From the IMG/VR virus record IMGVR_UViG_3300002460_000091, positions 1 through 34,582 of that record: a stretch of DNA of 34,582 nt; one strand, written 5' to 3'. Positions 18,801 to 24,499 of this stretch are shown here, one piece after another (position 1 is the stretch's first letter; each line of letters opens with the position of its first letter). A program made the position numbers and the translations under genes. The DNA comes from a virus. The notes beneath the pieces are model-generated. The model did not search any database. It was not told where the DNA came from and was given only the letters and a program-made list of their open reading frames with translations.

Positions 18801-19490
18801 ACCTTAGCGCGTCCAGTTCTCCAATGGATGTCAAATGACAGAGGGTTTGGCCGCAAAGTTTATAATCCCTATGCCGAAATACCAGTAGAGCATGTTAAAA
18901 ATACTGGACGAGTGGTGAAGTTATTCATGGAATCAAGATTACCTATGCAGTCTGTACGGTCAACACATGACATTTTTACAGGTGAAGGAGATCAAAAATT
19001 AAATTGGCTTCAAACTGTTGGTCCTTTTGCCGGTATGACATTTTCAAGAGGAGCGCCAGGCGGACCAGCCGCAGGAGAGTTATTCCGAGCAAGCGAAATT
19101 CAACGCTTCAAAATTAATCAATCATTGCCGTCCATTCGGCGGATGATTCAAAGAGATGATATTGAGGGCGCAATATCAGAAATGTCAAAGTTGGGCATGA
19201 CCAAAGGTTATCAGAAATATATTGTTGGTACGACCATAGACCCTACGAAGCGTCTTCGCCTACAAAGCAGAACCTTTAAGGACTTCAAACTTTATGGAAC
19301 GGAAGAACAAAAAGAACGCTTTGAGCGGGCATTAAGAATGTCTCGCCCGCAGATCAATGAACTTCCGTTTTCCAGCGGCGGTCGAGTTGTCGGTTATCAG
19401 GAAGGTGGGGAAGCCCAAGAAGAACTTCCTTCACAATCACCTGCACAGCAAAGGAGGCCGCACCAAACCAACGAAAGCCAAGCCCTTTAA
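15807..19490 (+). CDS. Large ejection protein (internal virion protein), 1227 aa
   Basis: ATG 15807 overlaps the preceding stop; ATG 15819 is an alternative, and neither has a strong ribosome site. The protein opens with KKIKGYQEGGELPE and ends with VVGYQEGGEAQEE plus a Gln/Pro tail. Residues about 165-225 are Gly/Ala-rich and hydrophobic (LTTGALGALAGSQVAPGAG), as in membrane-inserting regions of phage DNA-ejection proteins. The middle holds charged helices and conserved aromatic patches (MSVIMYSPLIHNMVEWGRA). Size, position after the 670-aa protein and composition fit a protein released into the host to form the DNA channel. I see no lysozyme motif. Confidence 0.7.
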   Translation: MSRKMFKKIKGYQEGGELPEIDLPKIPRPSSERPQILITPGPVKTDPRAPEEAFSSQPKYNFSELDDLIPSKDFSPAAPVKYEQSGPFAELDALIPKPDKPSFLGTSVEALRKGFVEGLEEAEAGLDTPFKETTQEPDTSHVGQLLQQPISEGWTDPQWWSANILHGAARGWPSLTTGALGALAGSQVAPGAGTLIGGMGGFALGSAIQSLAPAYQRARKRGLEHDAAVNEAYVQSGIAAVFGAAMAGAPALKVIPGEAAAKRAISEALAQIFAVQPSLQVGQQLTFSTVIGEMPSVEDIAKTYVIGAGVGVPIVAGHYIAPKIASSAKKAIEPIVSDFQMKIAPMSMGSPQARAAAKDTMNNVRLARYEWNQIDAHLAKKFTPEQLKNMWEAADEESVARQSGAPTVGIGLSRLNHSDRAVVEALQDSAQRTFETARNLGMVEGEGLPSYVPRMMVKMTEDGQYGSSVSGNVPGGARGLDSIGTNVRTSTPQLRHRKYLTAEETETAARSKLGEDVEVARNIRALPLVTARLQEAIAWRSLINQIKEIGKTVGDETVSEGRPGERHENWFHIDHPSFKTWRPKFQNNEEGKIVPILNNRGEPVFEQIPLYMRKEFEGPMRSILTKKSGALYDFLMSLKGRTMSVIMYSPLIHNMVEWGRALPATPGKVATGKIYFEGNKAKHNIGTMQEAIQAGLDPIGRRYFNQDISSIMEEPTLTPGRSWTSQILAHTVGYLPQKGMTTKQVQRQVMESIDKAGDFWHNTLLWDRVGDLQVGLYTNIRDDMMGKGFDRGSSSRFAAHFANRYAGALPREAMSDNARKIANMALFSRSFTLGNLGAMKDMFVGLPRDVQAQIARDSGIESLSKIQSYAKRKAIAIVAMDIALLYAGNSILQDTVDKMRGEKDWDNIGRGYLDRLDKLTNRVREHPASVLMNPFSTLEHLGVTSENEPGKQDRVFVGYTKDGTGIYMRLPPGKIGEEFIGWFKMLGGNPDLLVRKMETLARPVLQWMSNDRGFGRKVYNPYAEIPVEHVKNTGRVVKLFMESRLPMQSVRSTHDIFTGEGDQKLNWLQTVGPFAGMTFSRGAPGGPAAGELFRASEIQRFKINQSLPSIRRMIQRDDIEGAISEMSKLGMTKGYQKYIVGTTIDPTKRLRLQSRTFKDFKLYGTEEQKERFERALRMSRPQINELPFSSGGRVVGYQEGGEAQEELPSQSPAQQRRPHQTNESQAL

Positions 19491-19557
19491 TCCCATACAA
19501 ATACATGGTAAAGAACAGGAACGATTTGATAAAGCGGCCCGACTAAGCCGCCACTGA
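19405..19557 (+). CDS. Possible small basic protein, 50 aa
   Basis: In the frame one base ahead of the ejection gene, a GTG at 19405 preceded by AGGAAG opens a 50-codon frame ending at 19557. The part beyond the ejection gene reads KPFNPIQIHGKEQERFDKAA and ends in RLSRH, which looks protein-like and is Lys/Arg-rich. It overlaps the C-terminal repeat-like tail of the ejection protein by 86 bases. Alternatively a frameshift would extend the ejection protein into this frame. Evidence is limited to sequence character and one ribosome-site-like stretch. Confidence 0.35.
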   Translation: MGKPKKNFLHNHLHSKGGRTKPTKAKPFNPIQIHGKEQERFDKAARLSRH

Positions 19558-19561
19558 ACAG

Positions 19562-19652
19562 CAGACTATTCCCGCGCCGGGAATGATGGTCTGACTACCG
19601 CCGCAGCGCCTGCGGTTACTATCTGCCACGCTGGCAAGCAATATCAGCAGAT
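19562..19652 (+). other. Three consecutive hairpins with CGC loops
   Basis: Three inverted repeats lie in the gap before the next fibre gene. The first is ATTCCCG-CGC-CGGGAAT (19568-19584), extended by CAGACT (19562) pairing with GGTCTG (19588). The second is CCGCAG-CGC-CTGCGG (19601-19615). The third is TGCCA-CGC-TGGCA (19624-19636), with an alternative outer pairing ATCTGC/GCAGAT (19621-19652). All three have a CGC loop. There is no U-run, so they are not typical intrinsic terminators. Confidence 0.55.
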
Positions 19653-19669
19653 GTGACTATAGGTGAAAC

Positions 19670-21025
19670 GTGGCCTCACCCACAAGTAATAAAGCCCTAA
19701 CTTATGCAACCCACGGTGGTAGTATCAATAGCTGGGATTCTCAGCTTAATTCAGATATGGAAATTCTCGACACAGTTTTAGGCGGCACTCTCTCCGTTGC
19801 TTTAGCCGCAGCCAATGTTGTTCTTTCTGTAGCTCAATCACAAAATCTCAACTATCAACTGACCGGCGTATTGGCAGCCAATGTAAGCATTCAATGGCCT
19901 GCCGTTGGCGGGTTTTACATAGTAGATAATCAAACGACTGGTGCTTTCACTGTTACGTTGCAAACCGCTGGTGCAGCCACAACTACCATAGCCCCACAAG
20001 GATACAGAATATTAGTCTGGTCAAATGGACCTGACATGCTTCCAGCGGCTACTGCTGTACCTGGGGCATATTCAGTTGGTGGGGTTCCAAGTTTTACTTC
20101 CACGTCTCATGCTTTGATACCATCCGGCACCACCGCGCAACGGCCTGGTGTTCCTGCCGCCGCCAATTTCAGATACAACTCCACGCTTGGCCTTCTTGAA
20201 TTCTATGACGGCACTTCTTGGAATCAGCCAAGCAATGCACAGCCTATCGCGGCGGGGTTCAAAAATCTTCGAACCCAGAATAATGCCGGAACTCCGAATA
20301 CACAAATAGATATTACGGCGGACGCAGTAACAGTAGAAACATCCGGTGGAACGGCTTATCGTCTCAGAACAGTAAGCGTCACAATCAACTTTGCTGTTTC
20401 TGGCGCGGCGGGAGGAAACGATCTTGATGCAGGCGCGATTGCTCCAAGCACATTCTATTTCATGTATGTGATCTATAACCCATCGACAGGAGTTACGGCA
20501 GGTCTAGGTTCTCTTTCCGCAACTGCCCCAACATTACCAGCAGGATTTACTGCATTTGCACGATTGGGAGCCAACAGAACTACAGCAGCATCTATTTTCA
20601 ATCGTGTAATTCAATACGGTAGAATTGCACAATATGTTGTTGCCGCAGGAAGCCCCACACTTTTCTCTCCAATTATAGGAAGTGGAATTACAGGAACATT
20701 TTCAATAACAAGCCCAACATTAGTTGCTGCTTCTATTACGAGCGTAGTTCCGACAACTGCGAGTCGCATTCATGTTGGCGCATCCAACGTATGGAAAAGT
20801 GCAGGAGCAGGGTCAGTATTGGTAGCACCAAATCAGTCCTATAGTGGGGCTAATAACGGACCTGGCGGCAGCGTTGGTATGGTATTTCCAATACACGTAC
20901 TAGCAGGCTCTGTGGTAAATTCTGGTTCTTCAGCTTGGATGACACTAGAAACAACTACAATATCTTGGGCGGCAGGTGGAGCAGGAGGAGCAATAGCATG
21001 TCTGGGTTGGGAAGATAACATATGA
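19670..21025 (+). CDS. Tail fibre protein, 451 aa
   Basis: GTG 19670 follows AGGTGAAAC as ribosome site. The N-terminal part (SNKALTYATHGGSINSWDSQ, then a collar-like Ala/Val-rich beta stretch to residue 120) occurs in phage fibre proteins that attach to the tail. RPGVPAAANFRYNSTLGLLE followed by YDGTSWNQ (about 155-182) is a widespread fibre beta motif. The remaining 270 residues are Ala/Thr/Gly-rich strands, closing with CLGWEDNI. It is probably a side-tail fibre or tail-tip protein. The stop overlaps a 13-codon frame (ATG 21022) of doubtful meaning. Confidence 0.75.
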   Translation: MASPTSNKALTYATHGGSINSWDSQLNSDMEILDTVLGGTLSVALAAANVVLSVAQSQNLNYQLTGVLAANVSIQWPAVGGFYIVDNQTTGAFTVTLQTAGAATTTIAPQGYRILVWSNGPDMLPAATAVPGAYSVGGVPSFTSTSHALIPSGTTAQRPGVPAAANFRYNSTLGLLEFYDGTSWNQPSNAQPIAAGFKNLRTQNNAGTPNTQIDITADAVTVETSGGTAYRLRTVSVTINFAVSGAAGGNDLDAGAIAPSTFYFMYVIYNPSTGVTAGLGSLSATAPTLPAGFTAFARLGANRTTAASIFNRVIQYGRIAQYVVAAGSPTLFSPIIGSGITGTFSITSPTLVAASITSVVPTTASRIHVGASNVWKSAGAGSVLVAPNQSYSGANNGPGGSVGMVFPIHVLAGSVVNSGSSAWMTLETTTISWAAGGAGGAIACLGWEDNI

Positions 21026-21059
21026 AAATTTTCCTAGTTTTGTTGGAAAGGAGCACACC

Positions 21060-21200
21060 ATGAATCTCACTCTAAGCTGGACTACCATCTTCATTCTGTT
21101 CTCGGCTGGTTTTGTGGTCGGCTGGATTACCAGCAAATCTCTATGGCCTTATGTCGTAGGCAAGATCAAGTCTGCTTATCATAGTGTAAGGGGAAACTGA
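21060..21200 (+). CDS. Small single-helix membrane protein, 46 aa (holin candidate)
   Basis: ATG 21060 has GGAAAGGAG 7 bases upstream, a strong ribosome site. The protein is one hydrophobic helix (about 9-24, TIFILFSAGFVVGWIT) followed by a basic tail (YVVGKIKSAYHSVRGN). It ends 3 bases before the endolysin start. Position and shape fit a small holin-like or lysis-timing protein. Other holin candidates are the two membrane proteins at the end of this cassette, so the assignment is tentative. Confidence 0.55.
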   Translation: MNLTLSWTTIFILFSAGFVVGWITSKSLWPYVVGKIKSAYHSVRGN

Positions 21201-21203
21201 AAG

Positions 21204-22097
21204 ATGTTCTCCGATCAAGTTGTCAAGGAAATCGTAGCTACTGCTAGACGCGATCAGATTGACCCCGCTTCGTTGTTGGCAGTGTCTGAGGTTGAAAGTG
21301 CTGGGCGTCCTCTTGAGTCAGACAATTTGACGCCGCGCCTTCTATTCGAGCGTCATGTTTTTTACCGTGAACTGAAAAAGCGTAATAAGGACGCTCTTGC
21401 GAAAGCCGTCAGTCAAGGATTGGCAACCCCGAAATGGGATCGCAGTGTTGCCTATCGTGACCAAGGAACATCGCAAGGCCGTCTTGCCGTGCTCGCCAAA
21501 GCTAGAGCCGTCGATGAGGAATGCGCGAACCGTGCTTGCTCATGGGGGTTAGGGCAGGTTCTAGGCGCGAACGCGGAGAGCCTAGGTTACTCTTCTGCAA
21601 ATAACATGGTAAACGAACTACAGGCTGGCGGCATCGTCGCACAAGTTGAATCCATGTTGCGGTTTATCAAGAAAAACCGCCTTCAACCGTATCTCAATTT
21701 GCACGATTGGGCATCATTCGCGCTGAAATATAACGGCCCTGGCTACGCTCAAAATCGCTATGATGTTCGCATGGCAGCAGCATATCAGAAATGGGTTGTG
21801 AAGATTGATGGCATGGCAATCGAGACAGAACAACTTGAAACGAATAAGCCAGTTGAGGAAAAGATTGACGAGCTACCGCCTCCCTATGTCGAACCTCAGA
21901 CGAAAGCCAAGAGCACAACGCTGTGGTCAACCATCTTCGGAACGATCTCTACATTCTTTATCGGTATCTGGACATGGTTCATGAATCTGCCGTTCCAAGA
22001 CAAGGCGCTCATTCTCGGCTTCATGGGTTTTGTGGTCCTGCTATTCGTCTATATCGCCAAGGAACGCATTCGGAAGATAGTTGAGGATCATGTGTGA
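21204..22097 (+). CDS. Endolysin: N-acetylmuramidase with C-terminal membrane hairpin, 297 aa
   Basis: Residues 1-200 match the N-acetylmuramidase family (DUF3380, PF11860). ASLLAVSEVESAGRPL carries the likely catalytic Glu31. LTPRLLFERHVFYRELKK, ACSWGLGQVLG and FALKYNGPGYAQNRYD are further family motifs. It would cleave the MurNAc-GlcNAc glycan backbone. After a Glu/Pro-rich linker come two hydrophobic segments (about 241-262 and 268-286) separated by NLPFQDK. A C-terminal membrane hairpin is unusual for an endolysin and would tether the enzyme to the inner membrane. The ribosome site is AAGGGGAAA. Confidence 0.88.
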   Translation: MFSDQVVKEIVATARRDQIDPASLLAVSEVESAGRPLESDNLTPRLLFERHVFYRELKKRNKDALAKAVSQGLATPKWDRSVAYRDQGTSQGRLAVLAKARAVDEECANRACSWGLGQVLGANAESLGYSSANNMVNELQAGGIVAQVESMLRFIKKNRLQPYLNLHDWASFALKYNGPGYAQNRYDVRMAAAYQKWVVKIDGMAIETEQLETNKPVEEKIDELPPPYVEPQTKAKSTTLWSTIFGTISTFFIGIWTWFMNLPFQDKALILGFMGFVVLLFVYIAKERIRKIVEDHV

Positions 22098-22342
22098 TGG
22101 CGATTCTAGCATGGCTGATCGGATCGAAGCTCGGTCGATATGTTGCTCTAGGGGGGTTGATCGCCGCCGGGCTAGCCATCCTCTACTTCAAGATTCGAGC
22201 GTCAGGTGCGGAAGCCGAACGGTTGAAAATGCTGCAACAGTCCCTAGAGAATCTGAGAACACGCATAAAGGTGGACGATGAAATTCGTGCGCTTCCTAGC
22301 GATCAGCGGCTTACTCGTCTCAATCGCTGGCTGTCAGAATAG
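22097..22342 (+). CDS. Inner-membrane spanin-like protein, 81 aa
   Basis: I chose ATG 22097, overlapping the endolysin stop. One N-terminal membrane helix (about 14-31, RYVALGGLIAAGLAILYF) is followed by a charged coiled-coil stretch (EAERLKMLQQSLENLRTRIK). This is the architecture of the Rz-type inner-membrane spanin. Its 3' end overlaps the lipoprotein gene by 65 bases in another frame, the typical spanin arrangement. With the next gene product it would bridge inner and outer membranes and complete lysis. The assignment rests on architecture, not on sequence identity. Confidence 0.7.
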   Translation: MAILAWLIGSKLGRYVALGGLIAAGLAILYFKIRASGAEAERLKMLQQSLENLRTRIKVDDEIRALPSDQRLTRLNRWLSE

Positions 22343-22511
22343 CGGTGCATTTCATTGTGACGGGTGGAAGCCTATCAGGATGAAAGCTGCTACCGCGTCC
22401 TACATTGTCAAGAACGATCAGGAATTTGCCGCTGACGTTTTGGGACATAATGAATTTGGCGAGCGGACGAAATGTTGGGACGCAGGCAAGACCAATGTAG
22501 GAAAGAAATGA
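22278..22511 (+). CDS. Outer-membrane spanin-like lipoprotein, 77 aa
   Basis: The protein starts MKFVRFLAISGLLVSIAGCQ, a lipoprotein signal peptide with lipobox SIAGC (Cys19). The mature part contains CDGWKPIRMKAATASYIVKN and ends with HNEFGERTKCW, a conserved small-lipoprotein pattern in phage lysis cassettes. The gene starts inside the preceding one, in a different frame. Overlap plus lipobox fits an Rz1-like outer-membrane spanin. The mature region lacks the high proline content of lambda Rz1, so its exact mode is uncertain. Confidence 0.7.
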   Translation: MKFVRFLAISGLLVSIAGCQNSGAFHCDGWKPIRMKAATASYIVKNDQEFAADVLGHNEFGERTKCWDAGKTNVGKK

Positions 22512-22795
22512 AAACATTATTGCAAGCAGGCGCGGCAGCAGCAGCTATTGTTTCCATTGTTGGCTTATGGCTTTTTCTCGGCGGCCCGCTGCCAGCAAGT
22601 TCAGGCGATATCAAACGCCTCGATAGATCACAAGCCGATACAGCGGAGGATATCTATGCGCGTCAGTTACGCGGCTACATTCTCAATCCGCCTCCGAATG
22701 ATCCGATAGCGCGGAAGTTCTATGAGGAAGAAATAGCAAATCTTCGGGATAAACTGCGCAGAGCATCAGAACGCAAAATCGAGTTGAGCAAATGA
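22508..22795 (+). CDS. Single-helix membrane protein of the lysis cassette, 95 aa
   Basis: ATG 22508 overlaps the preceding stop by 4 bases. The N-terminal helix (about 6-25, QAGAAAAAIVSIVGLWLFLG) is followed by a periplasm-type charged region with a helix near the C-terminus (YEEEIANLRDKLRRASERK). The topology N-in with a long soluble tail resembles i-spanins and some holin-like proteins. Its neighbours are a lipoprotein and another membrane protein. I cannot separate a second spanin subunit from a lysis regulator. Confidence 0.55.
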   Translation: MKTLLQAGAAAAAIVSIVGLWLFLGGPLPASSGDIKRLDRSQADTAEDIYARQLRGYILNPPPNDPIARKFYEEEIANLRDKLRRASERKIELSK

Positions 22796-23067
22796 ACATG
22801 AACGAAATTCGTATCGACCCGACTATCACCGTAGGTCATATACTAACGACGCTTGCTATTCTTGCAGGAGGGGCTGGGATTTATTTCGGCGTTAAACTCG
22901 ATATTGCGAGTGTGGCAAGCGATGTGCGTACCGTCTCGCAGAGAGTTGAGAAGGTTGAAAATGCCCTACATCAATTAACCGCTATCACTATTACCGCTGC
23001 CAGATTGGAAGAAAAATATCAGGCGCTTGGATCGCGAGTTGATCGAATTGAAGGAGCGAAGAAATAA
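22792..23067 (+). CDS. Membrane protein with coiled coil, holin candidate, 91 aa
   Basis: The start (ATG 22792, or 22798) overlaps the preceding stop. A hydrophobic helix (about 15-36, VGHILTTLAILAGGAGIYFG) is followed by a heptad-like coiled coil (VRTVSQRVEKVENAL, then RLEEKYQALGSRVDRIEG). Small phage proteins with one helix and a long coiled coil are often annotated as holin-like. It is the last gene of the rightward operon, 70 bases before a terminator. A holin role is plausible but unproven. Confidence 0.55.
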   Translation: MNMNEIRIDPTITVGHILTTLAILAGGAGIYFGVKLDIASVASDVRTVSQRVEKVENALHQLTAITITAARLEEKYQALGSRVDRIEGAKK

Positions 23068-23137
23068 TCGCATTGACAATCTGACTTTCTAGGCTTATTT
23101 ATATCTTGTTCGTGACAACCTCCCTCTGTGGACAGAC

Positions 23138-23168
23138 TAGCCCGTTCCGGTCAGCGGGCTAATTTTTT
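23138..23168 (+). terminator. Intrinsic terminator of the rightward late operon
   Basis: Perfect 7-bp inverted repeat TAGCCCG (23138-23144) and CGGGCTA (23155-23161) with a 10-base loop, followed by six T residues (23163-23168). It lies about 70 bases after the last rightward gene and points towards the convergent leftward genes. Confidence 0.8.
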
Positions 23169-23177
23169 AGGCAAGAG

Positions 23178-23206
23178 AAAAGCCGCGCTCGTCCATAGAA
23201 CGCGGT
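23178..23206 (-). terminator. Probable terminator of the leftward operon
   Basis: Read on the minus strand, CCGCG (23205-23201) pairs with CGCGG (23187-23183), optionally with one more G-U pair, around a 13-base loop. A CTTTTCTCTT stretch follows. It lies 8 bases after the last leftward gene. The short T-run makes it weaker than the opposite-strand terminator. Confidence 0.45.
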
Positions 23207-23213
23207 CCTTGAT

Positions 23214-23714
23214 TTAGAACCTCCACCACTTACGCACCCTACGCGAGAGCTTGGGGTATTGCTGCCACGGTATAGGCACTCCATTGGTTCTGGTGTCACA
23301 GATCAGTCCATGACTTACCGCAACGTAATGTCGTGTGGTCTCTACGATGAACGGTCCCATGTGCGCCCGGTTCTCGCAAAAGGATCGGAGCGACCGATTC
23401 GGCAGTGAAATGGTGCGGGCAAGCGAGAACGCGATCTCGTCGCCGCTTCTTTCTTTAACTGGCCACCCGAGCCGCTTCATGGTTTCGACTATCTCGCCAT
23501 TATACATCCCACGAATAGGGATGCGCTTTCCGTCAAGGGCGAAAACACTACCGCCTAAAAGCCTGTTACCTTGACGTATGCTTTTCTCTCTGGTGTTCCT
23601 GATCCTACGAATCTTTTTGTAGATCAGGCTGGTCTTAGCTCCGGTGATGGAGGAAATAGCAGCCGGTCCGCAGTAGGGCCGACCTCCGCTATCATTGTTG
23701 ATGGGGCGTAGCAT
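23214..23714 (-). CDS. C39-like cysteine peptidase-fold protein, 166 aa
   Basis: ATG 23714 overlaps the preceding stop (TGATG), preferred to a GTG nine bases upstream. GGRPYCGPAAISSITG puts Cys15 at the N-terminus of a helix, and FIVETTRHYVAVSHG with ICD gives His129 and Asp140. This is the Cys-His-Asp order of papain-like C39/BtrH-type folds. The middle is basic (KKIRRIRNTREKSIR). There is no signal peptide, so it acts in the cytoplasm or is packaged. The substrate is unknown. It is last in a leftward envelope-oriented gene set and has its own promoter upstream. Confidence 0.6.
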   Translation of the reverse strand: MLRPINNDSGGRPYCGPAAISSITGAKTSLIYKKIRRIRNTREKSIRQGNRLLGGSVFALDGKRIPIRGMYNGEIVETMKRLGWPVKERSGDEIAFSLARTISLPNRSLRSFCENRAHMGPFIVETTRHYVAVSHGLICDTRTNGVPIPWQQYPKLSRRVRKWWRF

Positions 23715-23965
23715 CACAGGCACCCCCTCGCTTTGAACTCGGCTCGGACTTCCTTGATGAGCCGAGAGAGGCGAGGCTTGCGTAAAGCTACCGTTGTATG
23801 GCGGCGCTTGATCGCAATCCTGCGAATCTCTTGCTCGGTCTCCTGCTTCGGCGTGGGCTTCTTTGCGCGTTCTCGCTTCGGCTCGGACTTCACTTCGACC
23901 ACTAGCTCAGGGTGGAGTTTGCGATCAAGGAAGTCCGGGATCGACAGGTCCATGTCAATCTGCAT
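23714..23965 (-). CDS. Small basic protein, unknown, 83 aa
   Basis: ATG 23965 follows GAGGGAGAAGAATT, a good ribosome site. The N-terminus is acidic (MQIDMDLSIPDFLDRK) and the rest is very Lys/Arg/Glu-rich (KSEPKRERAKKPTPKQETEQ), probably disordered, ending in helices (LSRLIKEVRAEFKARG). It is translationally coupled to the C39-like gene. Charged linkers of this type often bind nucleic acid or a partner protein. I recognise no family. Confidence 0.6.
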   Translation of the reverse strand: MQIDMDLSIPDFLDRKLHPELVVEVKSEPKRERAKKPTPKQETEQEIRRIAIKRRHTTVALRKPRLSRLIKEVRAEFKARGCL

Positions 23966-23996
23966 AATTCTTCTCCCTCATTTTCAAACAGCACGC

Positions 23997-24014
23997 CGGA
24001 TGAAAATTCATCCG
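23997..24014. promoter_or_regulatory. Palindrome at the start of the transcript
   Basis: CGGATGAA-AA-TTCATCCG is a perfect 8+2+8 palindrome placed about +2 to +19 relative to the predicted start site of the 24025 promoter. It could be an operator or, in RNA, a leader hairpin. Confidence 0.5.
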
Positions 24015-24022
24015 ACAATTGC

Positions 24023-24053
24023 ATTATAGCATATCGACTTTTCTGATTTTCAA
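24023..24053 (-). promoter_or_regulatory. Leftward promoter with extended -10
   Basis: On the minus strand TGCTATAAT gives an extended -10 (hexamer 24028-24023). TTGAAA (24053-24048) lies 19 bases upstream as a -35, a slightly long spacer compensated by the TG extension. Transcription would begin near 24016, about 50 bases before the 23965 start codon. Confidence 0.6.
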
Positions 24054-24059
24054 AAATCA
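24044..24059. promoter_or_regulatory. Palindrome covering the -35 region
   Basis: TGATTTT-CA-AAAATCA is a perfect 7+2+7 palindrome that covers the -35 of the leftward promoter. A further half-site copy (CAAAAATCAA) lies near 24075. This looks like a repressor or activator operator. Confidence 0.5.
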
Positions 24060-24118
24060 ATGACTTAGCAGGAGCAAAAATCAAAATTCTCTTTTCGGTT
24101 CAATGTAACAAAAAGTGA

Positions 24119-24499
24119 TTAGGTGAGCTTTCTCCGATTCCAAACAATCCACCCGAATGCCCTCACTGCAAGCCAAATCAGCCGCCGCCGCCACGGCTTG
24201 ACGTTCGATGTAGTCATGGCTTCCAAAAATATTTGATCCGCTCTATGACGCGGTACGGAGCGGACCTGATAGGCATAGAGATAATCGTGAATTACGGCTG
24301 CGCGCGAATGGCGGCCAGCACGATCAATCAAGCTGCGGAATGGTTTTGGTACGGATGCAAAGTCGGTCGGGAAATTCACTGGCACCCAATATTGCTCGCC
24401 TGATTCGGTGATGTAGGAAAACTCTAGGCATACCTCGAACATCGTTCGGTCGTCGTCTAGAACCTTGACGATCAAGGGGCGAGGGTAGCTGGCGGTCAT
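24119..24499 (-). CDS. DUF1353 family protein, 126 aa
   Basis: The central motif VPVNFPTDFASVPKPFRSLI, followed by HSRAAVIHDYLYAYQVRS and RHRADQIFLEAM, is the signature of DUF1353 (PF07087). Members are about 100-150 residues and occur in phages and prophages. The function is unknown; conserved D, H and D residues suggest metal binding or catalysis. The start overlaps the stop of the RlpA-like gene (ATGA). The C-terminal part is aromatic and basic (RLIWLAVRAFGWIVW), possibly membrane-associated. Confidence 0.8.
   Translation of the reverse strand: MTASYPRPLIVKVLDDDRTMFEVCLEFSYITESGEQYWVPVNFPTDFASVPKPFRSLIDRAGRHSRAAVIHDYLYAYQVRSVPRHRADQIFLEAMTTSNVKPWRRRLIWLAVRAFGWIVWNRRKLT

Noticed and set aside
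21022-21063. 13-codon frame MKIFLVLLERSTP as a leader peptide
   Set aside because: It has no ribosome site and may simply be the gap between the fibre gene and the small membrane protein gene.
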